Assembly: GCF_014385105.1 (NCBI RefSeq)
Contig: NZ_JACRTE010000016.1
Coordinates: 1 to 36,875 of the forward strand
Reading direction: 5' to 3'
DNA length: 36,875 nucleotides
From: Qingrenia yutianensis
GTDB lineage: Bacteria > Bacillota > Clostridia > UMGS1810
The notes under the pieces were generated by a model. The model ran no database searches. It was not told where the DNA came from and saw only the letters and a program-made list of their open reading frames with translations. The position numbers were made by a program, and so were the translations under genes. This document shows positions 13,785-21,494 of this stretch, one piece after another (position 1 is the first letter of the stretch; every line of letters starts with the position of its first letter).

Positions 13785-16310
13785 ATGGCTAAAAATAAAA
13801 AATACGAAGATACGCATTTTGAAGAGTATCTTGAATCGCAGACTATTGTAGATGTTGACATTGAACAGCGTATGCGAGACGCGTTTATCGACTACGCGAT
13901 GAGCGTTATCGTGAGCCGTGCGCTCCCTGACGTCCGCGACGGTTTGAAACCCGTTCACAGACGTATTTTGTACGCTATGTACGAGGAACATCTCACAAAC
14001 GACAAGCCGTTTTTTAAGTCGGCTACAACCGTCGGTAACGTAATCGGTAGGTATCACCCTCACGGCGACGCGTCGGCATATGACGCTTTGGTAAGAATGG
14101 CGCAGGATTTCTCCTTGCGTTATCCGCTTATTGACGGTCACGGAAACTTCGGTTCGGTGGACGGTGACCCTCCGGCTGCATACCGTTATACCGAGGCGAG
14201 AATGAGCAAAATTGCCAATGCTCTTTTGGAAAATATTGACAAAAACACAGTTGATTTTGTTCCCAATTTCGACGAAAAAAGAAAAGAGCCGTCCGTACTT
14301 CCCACAAGAATACCGACGCTTTTGGTGAACGGAAGTTCGGGTATCGCGGTTGGTATGGCGACAAATATTCCGCCTCACAACCTCACAGAGGTGTTAAACG
14401 GCGTTATCGCACAGATTGAGGATCCGCTCATTTCGGTTGAGGACCTTATGGAATACATAAAAGGCCCTGATTTTCCGACAAAAGCGCTCATTATGGGAAG
14501 AAGCGGTATCAGAAGTGCATACGCGACGGGTAAAGGCAAGGTTATAGTCCGCGCAAAAACAGAAATTGTAGAAAACAGGGACGGCACTTCATCAATCATT
14601 GTTACAGAGTTACCTTATCAGGTTAACAAAAAAATGCTGGTTGAGTCTATTGCCGCGCTTGTTAAAGATAAAAAAATTGAAGGCTTGCACGACATTGACG
14701 ACCATTCGTCCGACCGTGTGGGTATAAGGCTTGAAATTTCGCTCAAACGCGACGTTAACGCACAGGTTGTGCTAAATAAACTGTTTAAATTTACGCGGTT
14801 GCAAGACAGTTTTTCGATAAATATGCTTGCAATATGCGACGGAAAACCGAAAATTCTCGGTTTGAAAGATATTTTGGCGAACTTTATTTCGTTCCAGGAG
14901 GACATTGTACGCCGCAGAACGAAATATGATCTTGACAAAGCGCTTGCAAGAATGCACATCTTGGAAGGCTTAAAAATTGCCATTGCAAACATCGACGAAG
15001 TTATTGAAATTATCAGAAATTCGTATGATGACGCGAAAGAAAGACTTATGGCAAGGTTCGGTTTTTCGGACATTCAGGCGCAGAGCGTTCTTGATATGAA
15101 ACTCTCGCAGTTACAGCGTTTGAACAGCGAAAAAATTGAGAATGAATATAACGATTTAAGCGCAAAAGTTGAAGAATATAAGGGACTTCTTGCCGACGAG
15201 CACAAGCTTTTAGAGCAGATAAAGAAAGAACTTATCGAAATCCGCGACAAATACGGTGACGAGCGTTTGACATCTATCGAAAACGGAATTGTGGACATTG
15301 AGGACGAGGACCTTATTCCGGTTGAAGAATGTGTTGTTACAATGACGCATTTCGGCTACGTTAAACGGCTTCCGTCCAGCACTTACAAGTCACAGCACCG
15401 CGGAGGACGCGGAATTTCGGGATTGAGCACGCGGGACGAAGATTTTGTAGAAAATATTTTCGTTACGTCGTCGCATAACTACATTCTCTTCTTTACAAAC
15501 AAGGGAAGAATGTATAAGCTCAAAACTTACCAAATTCCCGAGGCGGGACGACAGGCAAAGGGCAGTGCTATTGTAAATCTTCTGCCGATTGAAAAAGACG
15601 AGAAAATAACCGCGGTTATTCCGATTAAAGAGTTTGAAGAAAACAAATATCTTACAATGCTCACAAAGCGCGGTGTTATCAAAAAGACGGATTTAACCGA
15701 CTACGACACAATCCGCAAGGGCGGACTCATTGCAATCGGACTCCGTGAGGATGACGAACTTATTCACGTTGAACTCACGGACGGCGACAATAACATTATT
15801 GTAGGTACCAAAAAAGGTATTTGCATAAGGTTTAAAGAAAGCGACGTTCGTCCTATGGGCAGAGGCGCGAGCGGTGTTAAGGCGATAACGCTCAACGGCG
15901 ATGATTTTGTTGTCGGCGCAGGCTGCTGCAAAGAGGGTGCTGATATTCTCACCATCACCGAGAACGGCTACGGCAAAAAGACCGATTTGGAAGAATTTAA
16001 AATTCAGAACCGCGGCGGAAAGGGCTTGTTCGGATACAAAATCACCGAAAAAACGGGCGACGTTGCAGGTATTGGCATTGTTAACGACGACAATGACGTT
16101 ATGATTATAACGTCCGACGGTGTAATCATAAGAACTGCCGTTGACGAAATCAGCAAATTCGGCAGAACAACCCAGGGTGTAAGGGTTATGCGCCTTGCTG
16201 ACGGTGTGAAAGTTGTTTCAATCACCACAACCGACAAAGAGGAAGAAAGCGACGAAAACACAGACGCTGAAACGGAAGAAAATCCGCAGGAAGTGACAAC
16301 TGAAGAATAA
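13785..16310 (+). CDS. gyrA: DNA gyrase subunit A
   Basis: 841 residues. The breakage-reunion domain carries the catalytic tyrosine at 135 (AAYRYTEARM) and the quinolone pocket YHPHGDASAYDAL (90-102). The residue matching E. coli Ser83 is Ala96, and the acidic Asp100 is kept. A long coiled coil at about 430-490 is followed by the six-bladed DNA-wrapping domain, whose first blade holds a GyrA-box-like QHRGGRG. The tail is acidic and unstructured (DKEEESDENTDAETEENPQ). The start ATG has GGAGG 8 bases upstream. Confidence 0.98.
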   Translation: MAKNKKYEDTHFEEYLESQTIVDVDIEQRMRDAFIDYAMSVIVSRALPDVRDGLKPVHRRILYAMYEEHLTNDKPFFKSATTVGNVIGRYHPHGDASAYDALVRMAQDFSLRYPLIDGHGNFGSVDGDPPAAYRYTEARMSKIANALLENIDKNTVDFVPNFDEKRKEPSVLPTRIPTLLVNGSSGIAVGMATNIPPHNLTEVLNGVIAQIEDPLISVEDLMEYIKGPDFPTKALIMGRSGIRSAYATGKGKVIVRAKTEIVENRDGTSSIIVTELPYQVNKKMLVESIAALVKDKKIEGLHDIDDHSSDRVGIRLEISLKRDVNAQVVLNKLFKFTRLQDSFSINMLAICDGKPKILGLKDILANFISFQEDIVRRRTKYDLDKALARMHILEGLKIAIANIDEVIEIIRNSYDDAKERLMARFGFSDIQAQSVLDMKLSQLQRLNSEKIENEYNDLSAKVEEYKGLLADEHKLLEQIKKELIEIRDKYGDERLTSIENGIVDIEDEDLIPVEECVVTMTHFGYVKRLPSSTYKSQHRGGRGISGLSTRDEDFVENIFVTSSHNYILFFTNKGRMYKLKTYQIPEAGRQAKGSAIVNLLPIEKDEKITAVIPIKEFEENKYLTMLTKRGVIKKTDLTDYDTIRKGGLIAIGLREDDELIHVELTDGDNNIIVGTKKGICIRFKESDVRPMGRGASGVKAITLNGDDFVVGAGCCKEGADILTITENGYGKKTDLEEFKIQNRGGKGLFGYKITEKTGDVAGIGIVNDDNDVMIITSDGVIIRTAVDEISKFGRTTQGVRVMRLADGVKVVSITTTDKEEESDENTDAETEENPQEVTTEE

Positions 16311-16316
16311 AAATAT

Positions 16317-16350
16317 GAGCATAAGGTTATAAAAGCCTTATGCTCAATTA
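16317..16350 (+). terminator. Hairpin terminator after gyrA
   Basis: A ten-base perfect stem GAGCATAAGG (16317-16326) / CCTTATGCTC (16336-16345) just after the gyrA stop. The following AATTATT is only moderately T-rich, so read-through into the thioesterase is possible. Confidence 0.65.
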
Positions 16351-16364
16351 TTAAGGAGATTTTT

Positions 16365-16832
16365 ATGAAAAAAAGGGTATCGGATTCGATAACGCACCAC
16401 GTTGAAATAATAATGCCCCAGCATATAAACGGGCAAAGACGGCTTTTCGGCGGTGTTCTTATGCAGTGGATTGACGTTGTGGCGGCGGTCACCGCGCGCA
16501 GACATTCGGGCTGTAATGTTGTCACCGCGTCTGTGGACAATCTTAATTTTAAATCGGGTGCGAATATAAACGATTCTCTTGTGCTTGAGGGAAGAGTAAC
16601 TTACGTCGGAAATACATCTATGGAGGTGCGTGTGGATACTTTTGTGGAAAGACTCGACGGCGAGAAAAAAGAGATAAACAGGGCATATTTTGTTATGGTT
16701 GCGCTTGATGAAAATAAAAATCCCGTTAAAGTGCCCGAACTTATAATTGAAAATGACGAGGACAGAGAAGAATATGAGGCAGGCAGAAAAAGATATGAAC
16801 TGCGAAAGCTCCGAAAAAAGGAAAATTATTAA
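16365..16832 (+). CDS. Acyl-CoA thioesterase, hotdog fold (YciA/BFIT-like)
   Basis: A 155-aa single hotdog domain: THHVEIIMPQHINGQRRLFG with GGVLMQWIDVVAAVTARRHS, followed by the VTASVDNLNF strand and YVGNTSMEVRV. The Asp of the MQWIDVVAA helix is the usual catalytic residue of YciA-type acyl-CoA hydrolases. It would release free acid from short- or medium-chain acyl-CoA in the cytoplasm. The C-terminal 25 residues are a charged helix. The start ATG has AAGGAG 8 bases upstream. It lies between gyrA and the parAB locus, with no functional tie to either. Confidence 0.88.
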   Translation: MKKRVSDSITHHVEIIMPQHINGQRRLFGGVLMQWIDVVAAVTARRHSGCNVVTASVDNLNFKSGANINDSLVLEGRVTYVGNTSMEVRVDTFVERLDGEKKEINRAYFVMVALDENKNPVKVPELIIENDEDREEYEAGRKRYELRKLRKKENY

Positions 16833-16834
16833 AA

Positions 16835-16850
16835 TGTTCCCCGGGGAACA
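16835..16850. promoter_or_regulatory. parS-like site 1 with CCCGGG core
   Basis: TGTTCCCCGGGGAACA is a perfect 16-base palindrome with the outer arms of parS (TGTT...AACA), but its core differs from the canonical TGTTTCACGTGAAACA. It lies 114 bases upstream of parA. Canonical half sites TGTTTCAC (16859-16866) and GTGAAACA (16956-16963) flank the parA promoter. Confidence 0.65.
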
Positions 16851-16895
16851 ATAAAAAAATGTTTCACAAAATTTGCTTTATTTGTCAATTAGCTA

Positions 16896-16925
16896 TTGCA
16901 CTTTTATATGAAAGTGTGATATACT
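16896..16925 (+). promoter_or_regulatory. Promoter for parA-parB
   Basis: TTGCAC, an 18-base spacer, then TATACT, about 38 bases before the parA start. It lies between the two canonical-type parS half sites, so ParB autoregulation is possible. Confidence 0.6.
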
Positions 16926-16963
16926 GTTAAAAGATGTTTATATGAAGATAAGAAGGTGAAACA

Positions 16964-17737
16964 ATGGGTAAATGTATAGCCGTCGCAAATCAAAAAGGCG
17001 GTGTAGGAAAGACAACAACTTCAATAAATTTGAGCGCCGCGCTCGGTGAGTGCGGAAAAAGAGTGCTTTTGATAGATTTAGACCCCCAGGGAAACGCGAC
17101 AAGCGGTGTGGGTGTTGACAGAAATGAAGATATTACCTCGGTTTACGACGTTTTGGTGAACAGTACGGCAATGGAACAGGCGACCGTTGTTACAGAGTTT
17201 GAAAATTTGTCGGTTTGTCCGTCGAATGTTGACCTTGCAGGTGCGGAAATTGAACTTGTGGGTGTGGAAAACCGTGAAAATTGCCTTAAAATTGCACTTT
17301 CAAAGGTAAAAGACGACTACGATTACATTATCATAGACTGTCCGCCGTCGCTCGGACTTCTCACGCTCAACGCGTTTGTGTGCGCCGACACCATTTTAAT
17401 TCCCATACAGTGCGAATATTACGCGCTTGAGGGATTAAGCCAGCTTATAAAGACAATCCGTCTTGTGAAAAAAGGATTAAATCCATCGCTCGACATTGAA
17501 GGAGTGCTTCTCACAATGTTTGACGCGCGGACAAATTTGTCAATTCAGGTTGCGGACGAGGTTAAAAAATACTATCCCAAAAAGGTTTATGCGTCGGTTA
17601 TACCGCGTAATGTGCGCCTTTCGGAGGCGCCGAGCTACGGTCAGCCCATCACGGTGTATGACGAGAACTCGAAAGGTGCGGAAAGCTATACAAAACTTGC
17701 GAACGAAGTTATTGAAAGAAACGAAGGAGTGAAATAA
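16964..17737 (+). CDS. parA: Chromosome partitioning ATPase ParA (Soj)
   Basis: 257 residues with the deviant Walker A motif KGGVGKTT (residues 10-17), LLIDLDPQGNAT and IIDCPPSLGLLTLNA. This is a short chromosomal-type ParA without an N-terminal helix-turn-helix. It binds DNA non-specifically as an ATP dimer and moves ParB-parS complexes. In Firmicutes, Soj also contacts DnaA. The start ATG at 16964 is preceded by AAGGTG. parB follows after one base, so the two are co-translated. Confidence 0.97.
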   Translation: MGKCIAVANQKGGVGKTTTSINLSAALGECGKRVLLIDLDPQGNATSGVGVDRNEDITSVYDVLVNSTAMEQATVVTEFENLSVCPSNVDLAGAEIELVGVENRENCLKIALSKVKDDYDYIIIDCPPSLGLLTLNAFVCADTILIPIQCEYYALEGLSQLIKTIRLVKKGLNPSLDIEGVLLTMFDARTNLSIQVADEVKKYYPKKVYASVIPRNVRLSEAPSYGQPITVYDENSKGAESYTKLANEVIERNEGVK

Positions 17738-17738
17738 A

Positions 17739-18596
17739 ATGGCAATGGGAAAGGGTTTGGGCGCGCTTATATCGGACACGGGCGTTGCACAGGAAAACCC
17801 GACGGTCGTTGAACTGAAAATTATAGAAGTTGAACCGAACAAAAATCAGCCGAGAACCAATTTTGACGACGAAAAACTTGAAGATTTGGCGGCGTCAATA
17901 CGCGAACACGGTGTTATTTCGCCGATTTTGGTAAAAAAACAGTCCAACGGATTTTACAAAATAATTGCCGGCGAAAGACGCTGGAGAGCGTCGAAAAAGG
18001 CGGGCAAAAAGACAATTCCGGCAATAATAAAGGATTTTACAAATCAACAGGTGCAGGAAATTGCGCTTATCGAAAATCTTCAGAGGGAGGATTTGAACCC
18101 GATTGAAGAGGCTCGCGGTTATAAACAGCTTATGGAGGATTTTGAACTCACACAGGAACAGATTTCGCAAAAGGTGAGCAAGTCGCGCTCCACGGTTGCA
18201 AACTCGTTAAGACTTTTAAACTTATCCACAAAGATATGTGGATATCTTGAACAGAACAAATTGAGCGCCGCGCACGCAAAAATTCTTCTTTCAATAACCG
18301 ATAAAGATTTACAGGACAACTACGCGGAAATTTGCGTGAAAGAAAACCTCACAAGACGCGAACTTGAAAAGCTGATAAAAGAAAATCCGAATGGAAAAAT
18401 TATTGAAAAAAAGAAAAAAGAAGTTAAAGAAGATTTGAATTTAACGCTTGCGCTTATGGACTTTGAAAAGAAAATGGAAAATTCGCTCGGCACAAAGGTT
18501 AAAGTTATAAACGGCAAGAAAAAAGGAAAAATAGAAATTGAGTATTACGGCAGTGCAGATTTGGAAAGAATTTGCAGAATTTTGAACATCGGCTGA
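17739..18596 (+). CDS. parB: Chromosome partitioning protein ParB (Spo0J)
   Basis: 285 residues. The N-terminal CTP-binding domain has box I (NQPRTNF), box II IAGERRWRASKKAG and the ENLQREDLNPIEEA segment. The central helix-turn-helix is TQEQISQKVSKSRSTVANSLRLL, read here in two overlapping halves, and a C-terminal dimerisation domain contains GTKVKVINGKKKGKIEIEY. ParB loads as a CTP clamp at parS and recruits SMC. The start ATG overlaps the ribosome binding context of parA's end (AAGGAGTGAAATAAA). The coding region also contains an inverted pair of DnaA boxes at 18222-18245. Confidence 0.97.
   Translation: MAMGKGLGALISDTGVAQENPTVVELKIIEVEPNKNQPRTNFDDEKLEDLAASIREHGVISPILVKKQSNGFYKIIAGERRWRASKKAGKKTIPAIIKDFTNQQVQEIALIENLQREDLNPIEEARGYKQLMEDFELTQEQISQKVSKSRSTVANSLRLLNLSTKICGYLEQNKLSAAHAKILLSITDKDLQDNYAEICVKENLTRRELEKLIKENPNGKIIEKKKKEVKEDLNLTLALMDFEKKMENSLGTKVKVINGKKKGKIEIEYYGSADLERICRILNIG
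18222..18245. promoter_or_regulatory. Inverted pair of DnaA boxes inside parB
   Basis: TTATCCACA (18222-18230) is a perfect box, and TGTGGATAT (18237-18245) is the near-perfect box ATATCCACA on the other strand, separated by 6 bases. They occur in coding sequence for LNLSTKICGYL. Confidence 0.55.
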
Positions 18597-18730
18597 AAAA
18601 ACGGCGTTTCAAATCAAAATGTAATGATTTTTTAAAAATAGGGTAATATGATTTTACTATTTTGAATGAAAATACGTTAAAACTCAAATTTTGAGGTAAT
18701 AAGGATATACACTTCAAAAAATATAAAAAT

Positions 18731-18746
18731 TGTTCCCCGAGGAACA
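18731..18746. promoter_or_regulatory. parS-like site 2
   Basis: TGTTCCCCGAGGAACA differs from site 1 at one base and is a palindrome with one mismatched pair. It lies 135 bases downstream of parB, so the two related sites bracket the parAB pair. Confidence 0.6.
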
Positions 18747-18761
18747 TTTCAGGAGATAGTT

Positions 18762-19187
18762 ATGAACGGTAAAGTTAAATTTTTATGGATTTACACGGCA
18801 ATACTTTTTTCATTTGCGCTGATACTTATAATTTTTGCTTATCTCACGCAAAACAACATTTCAAAAGAAAATGAAGCGATAAACAAAAATATGAGCGGTT
18901 ACAAAGCGAATATTGAAAGTCTTACAAAAGAGAATGAAAATTTGAAACAAAAGCTTGACGAATTAAATACCGAGCTTGCGGACGAAAAAGCAAAAAACGA
19001 AAAATATTATGAAATTGAGAAAAACGACAACACCGAAGAAATTGCAACTGTCAACGAAACCGTGAAAAAAGCGTTTGACGAATTTGCAAAGGGAAATAAG
19101 AAAAACGCAAAAAACACTGTAAAAGACATTGACACCGCGAAAACAGGAGATTTGCAAAAATACATTATTGATAAAATTAACGAATAA
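18762..19187 (+). CDS. Membrane-anchored coiled-coil protein, unknown function
   Basis: A 141-aa protein. Residues 1-6 are short and charged, and residues about 7-28 (FLWIYTAILFSFALILIIFA core) form one transmembrane helix. A long heptad-like segment (residues 33-85, rich in Asn, Lys, Glu and Leu, e.g. LTKENENLKQKLDELNTELA) is expected to be a coiled coil outside or inside the membrane. A short helical C-terminal domain follows (TVKKAFDEFAKGNKKNAKN). The topology resembles small division or envelope proteins such as FtsL/DivIC, but no specific match is recognised. The start ATG has AGGAG 8 bases upstream. serS follows after 15 bases. Confidence 0.75.
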   Translation: MNGKVKFLWIYTAILFSFALILIIFAYLTQNNISKENEAINKNMSGYKANIESLTKENENLKQKLDELNTELADEKAKNEKYYEIEKNDNTEEIATVNETVKKAFDEFAKGNKKNAKNTVKDIDTAKTGDLQKYIIDKINE

Positions 19188-19202
19188 AAAGGGGTAGTAA
19201 AA

Positions 19203-20471
19203 ATGCTGGACATTAAGGTAATCAGAACAGAAACCGAGCGAGTTAAAAAGGCTCTTGCGCGCCGTAAAGAGGTTGTGGACATCGACGCACTTTTAGCGCT
19301 CGACAACGAAAGACGCGAGGCTTTGTTTGAAGTTGAAAAGAAGAAAAATGCGCAGAATGAGGAAAGCAAAAAAATTCCCGTGCTCAAAAAAGAGGGCAAG
19401 GACGTCAGCGCACTTTTTGAAGATATGAAAAAACTGTCGGCTGAAATTAAGGAATACGACGAAAAAATCAGAAATCTTGACGAGCAGATTAACAAAGTTA
19501 TGCTCACAATCCCGAATATTCCGGCTGATGACGTTCCCGACGGCGAAACCGACGAGGACAACGTTGAAGTAAGAAAGTTTATGGAGCCGACAAAGTTTGA
19601 TTTTGAACCTAAAGCGCACTGGGACATCGGCGCGGATCTCGACATTCTCGACGCTCCGACCGCAGGCAAGGTTACGGGCACAAGATTTACTTTCTATAAG
19701 GACAAAGGTGCGCGTCTTGAAAGGTCGATAATCAACTTTTATCTCAATACGCACACCGAACAGAACGGTTATATGGAGGTTTTTCCGCCGTATATGGTGC
19801 ACAGAAGAAGTATGATAGGCACAGGTCAGCTCCCGAAATTTGAGGAGGACGCATTCAAAGTTATGAACACCGACTATTTCCTCATTCCGACCGCGGAGGT
19901 GCCGGTTACGAATATGTACCGCGACCAGATTTTGGACGGAAACAAACTTCCGATTAAGCACGTTGCGTACTCGGCTTGTTTCAGAGCAGAGGCAGGCTCG
20001 GCAGGCAAGGACACGCGCGGACTTATCAGACAGCATCAGTTCAACAAAGTTGAGCTTGTTAAGTTTGCAAAACCCGAAAATTCGTATGATGAGCTTGAAA
20101 AACTCACTCGCGACGCGGAAAAAGTGCTTCAGCTTTTGAAACTTCCGTACAGAGTTGTTAAAATTTGTGTCGGCGATTTGGGCTTTACCGCGGCGAAAAA
20201 ATACGATATTGAGGTTTGGATGCCCAGCTACGGCAGATACGTTGAAATTTCGTCGTGCTCCAACTTCGAGGATTTCCAGGCACGCCGTGCAAACATCAAA
20301 TTCAAAAACGCGCAGGGCGAAAAAGCGCAGTATGTGCACACGCTCAACGGCAGCGGTGTTGCAATCGGCAGAACGGTTGCGGCAATTTTGGAAAATTACC
20401 AGAATGCTGACGGCAGTGTGACGGTTCCCGAAGTTTTAAGACCGTATATGGGCTGCGACGTGATAAAATAA
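19203..20471 (+). CDS. serS: Serine-tRNA ligase
   Basis: 422 residues. It has an N-terminal antiparallel coiled-coil arm (residues about 30-105) that grips the long variable arm of tRNA-Ser. The class II catalytic core follows, with motif 2 FRAEAGSAGKDTRGLIRQHQ and motif 3 GSGVAIGRTVAAILEN plus VLRPYMG. It charges tRNA-Ser, and tRNA-Sec if present. The start ATG follows AAAGGGGTAGTAAAA. It ends at a strong terminator and is probably co-transcribed with the small membrane protein before it. Confidence 0.98.
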   Translation: MLDIKVIRTETERVKKALARRKEVVDIDALLALDNERREALFEVEKKKNAQNEESKKIPVLKKEGKDVSALFEDMKKLSAEIKEYDEKIRNLDEQINKVMLTIPNIPADDVPDGETDEDNVEVRKFMEPTKFDFEPKAHWDIGADLDILDAPTAGKVTGTRFTFYKDKGARLERSIINFYLNTHTEQNGYMEVFPPYMVHRRSMIGTGQLPKFEEDAFKVMNTDYFLIPTAEVPVTNMYRDQILDGNKLPIKHVAYSACFRAEAGSAGKDTRGLIRQHQFNKVELVKFAKPENSYDELEKLTRDAEKVLQLLKLPYRVVKICVGDLGFTAAKKYDIEVWMPSYGRYVEISSCSNFEDFQARRANIKFKNAQGEKAQYVHTLNGSGVAIGRTVAAILENYQNADGSVTVPEVLRPYMGCDVIK

Positions 20472-20485
20472 GACACAATTTTAAT

Positions 20486-20523
20486 AAAAAATATGCCTCT
20501 GCTTTTGCAGGGGCATATTTTTG
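20486..20523 (+). terminator. Rho-independent terminator after serS
   Basis: AAAATATGCC(T)CTGC, loop TTTT, then GCAG(G)GGCATATTTTT: a long stem with A and T tails, so it may work in both directions. Confidence 0.92.
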
Positions 20524-20537
20524 GGATTGGGTGAAAA

Positions 20538-21446
20538 ATGAATAAAAAAATTAACTTTTTAATGATTGCCGCCGCGGCGGCGCTGTGGGGAATGATAGGT
20601 TTATACAGCAGTTTTTTGAGTGACCGCGGATATACAAATATGCAGATAATTTTTCTGCGCTCGGCTCTGACAACGGTGTTTATGGGAATTTTTCTCCTTA
20701 TAAAAGACCGAAAACTGTTCAAAATTGACATTAAAGACGTGTGGATTTTCGTCGGAATGGGATTTTTGAGTTTTTGTATGTTCAATTTTTTCTATTTCAA
20801 CGCTATAAAACTCAATAATTCACTGTCAATGGCGTGCATTTTGATGTATACCGCGCCGATTTTCGTAATGATTTTGTCGGCGGTGCTGTTTAAAGAAAAA
20901 ATAACACTGCAAAAAAACATCTCTCTTTTTCTCACTATAATAGGGTGCGTTTTGGTGTCGGGCGGAAACGTGTCAATGACTCCGCTCGGACTTTTGGCAG
21001 GTCTTGCGACGGGGTTCGGATACAGTCTTTACAGCATTTTCGGCACATACGCGGTGAAAAAATATTCCACATATACGTCCACATTTTACGCGTTTTTGTT
21101 CTCGACAATCGGCTCGCTGTTTATGTGCAACCCGATTGACGCGGTGAGAATAACGGCGGAAAGCGGTGTTAATACGGCGCTGTTTTTGTCGTTCGCCGTC
21201 ATAAACACGGCGCTTCCGTATATGCTCTACACAAAGGGACTTGAAAAAATTGAGGCGTCAAAAGCGATAATAATTTGCTGTGTAGAACCGGTTGTTGCAA
21301 CGGTTCTGGGCGTTTTGGTGCTGAAACAAAGCGTAGGTTTTATATCCGCGCTGGGAATGTTGTTCGTTTTCGCGGCTATTGCAATTTTGAACATTAAATT
21401 TGAACACAAAACGGTACAAAAAAGAGGATACGAATTGTCGGAATGA
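20538..21446 (+). CDS. EamA-family (drug/metabolite superfamily) transporter
   Basis: 302 residues with ten predicted transmembrane helices in two EamA repeats (residues about 8-140 and 150-285). The first repeat has the usual FLRSALTTVFMGIFLLI and the second PYMLYTKGLEKIEASKAIII followed by EPVVATVLGVLVL. Members export amino acids, nucleosides or other metabolites; the substrate cannot be told. The start ATG at 20538 has GGGTG upstream. It has its own terminator and is preceded by the serS terminator, so it is a single-gene unit. I see no clear promoter in the 14 bases between. Confidence 0.9.
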   Translation: MNKKINFLMIAAAAALWGMIGLYSSFLSDRGYTNMQIIFLRSALTTVFMGIFLLIKDRKLFKIDIKDVWIFVGMGFLSFCMFNFFYFNAIKLNNSLSMACILMYTAPIFVMILSAVLFKEKITLQKNISLFLTIIGCVLVSGGNVSMTPLGLLAGLATGFGYSLYSIFGTYAVKKYSTYTSTFYAFLFSTIGSLFMCNPIDAVRITAESGVNTALFLSFAVINTALPYMLYTKGLEKIEASKAIIICCVEPVVATVLGVLVLKQSVGFISALGMLFVFAAIAILNIKFEHKTVQKRGYELSE

Positions 21447-21466
21447 CAGTTCGTATCCTTTTTTAT
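21419..21466. terminator. Bidirectional terminator between the convergent EamA transporter and acyl-CoA ligase genes
   Basis: The stem GGATACGAATTGTC / GACAGTTCGTATCC is bracketed by AAAAAAGA and TTTTTTATT. It overlaps the last codons of the EamA gene. Confidence 0.9.
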
Positions 21467-21494
21467 TAAAATTTTTATTCTTTAATTGAAATTT

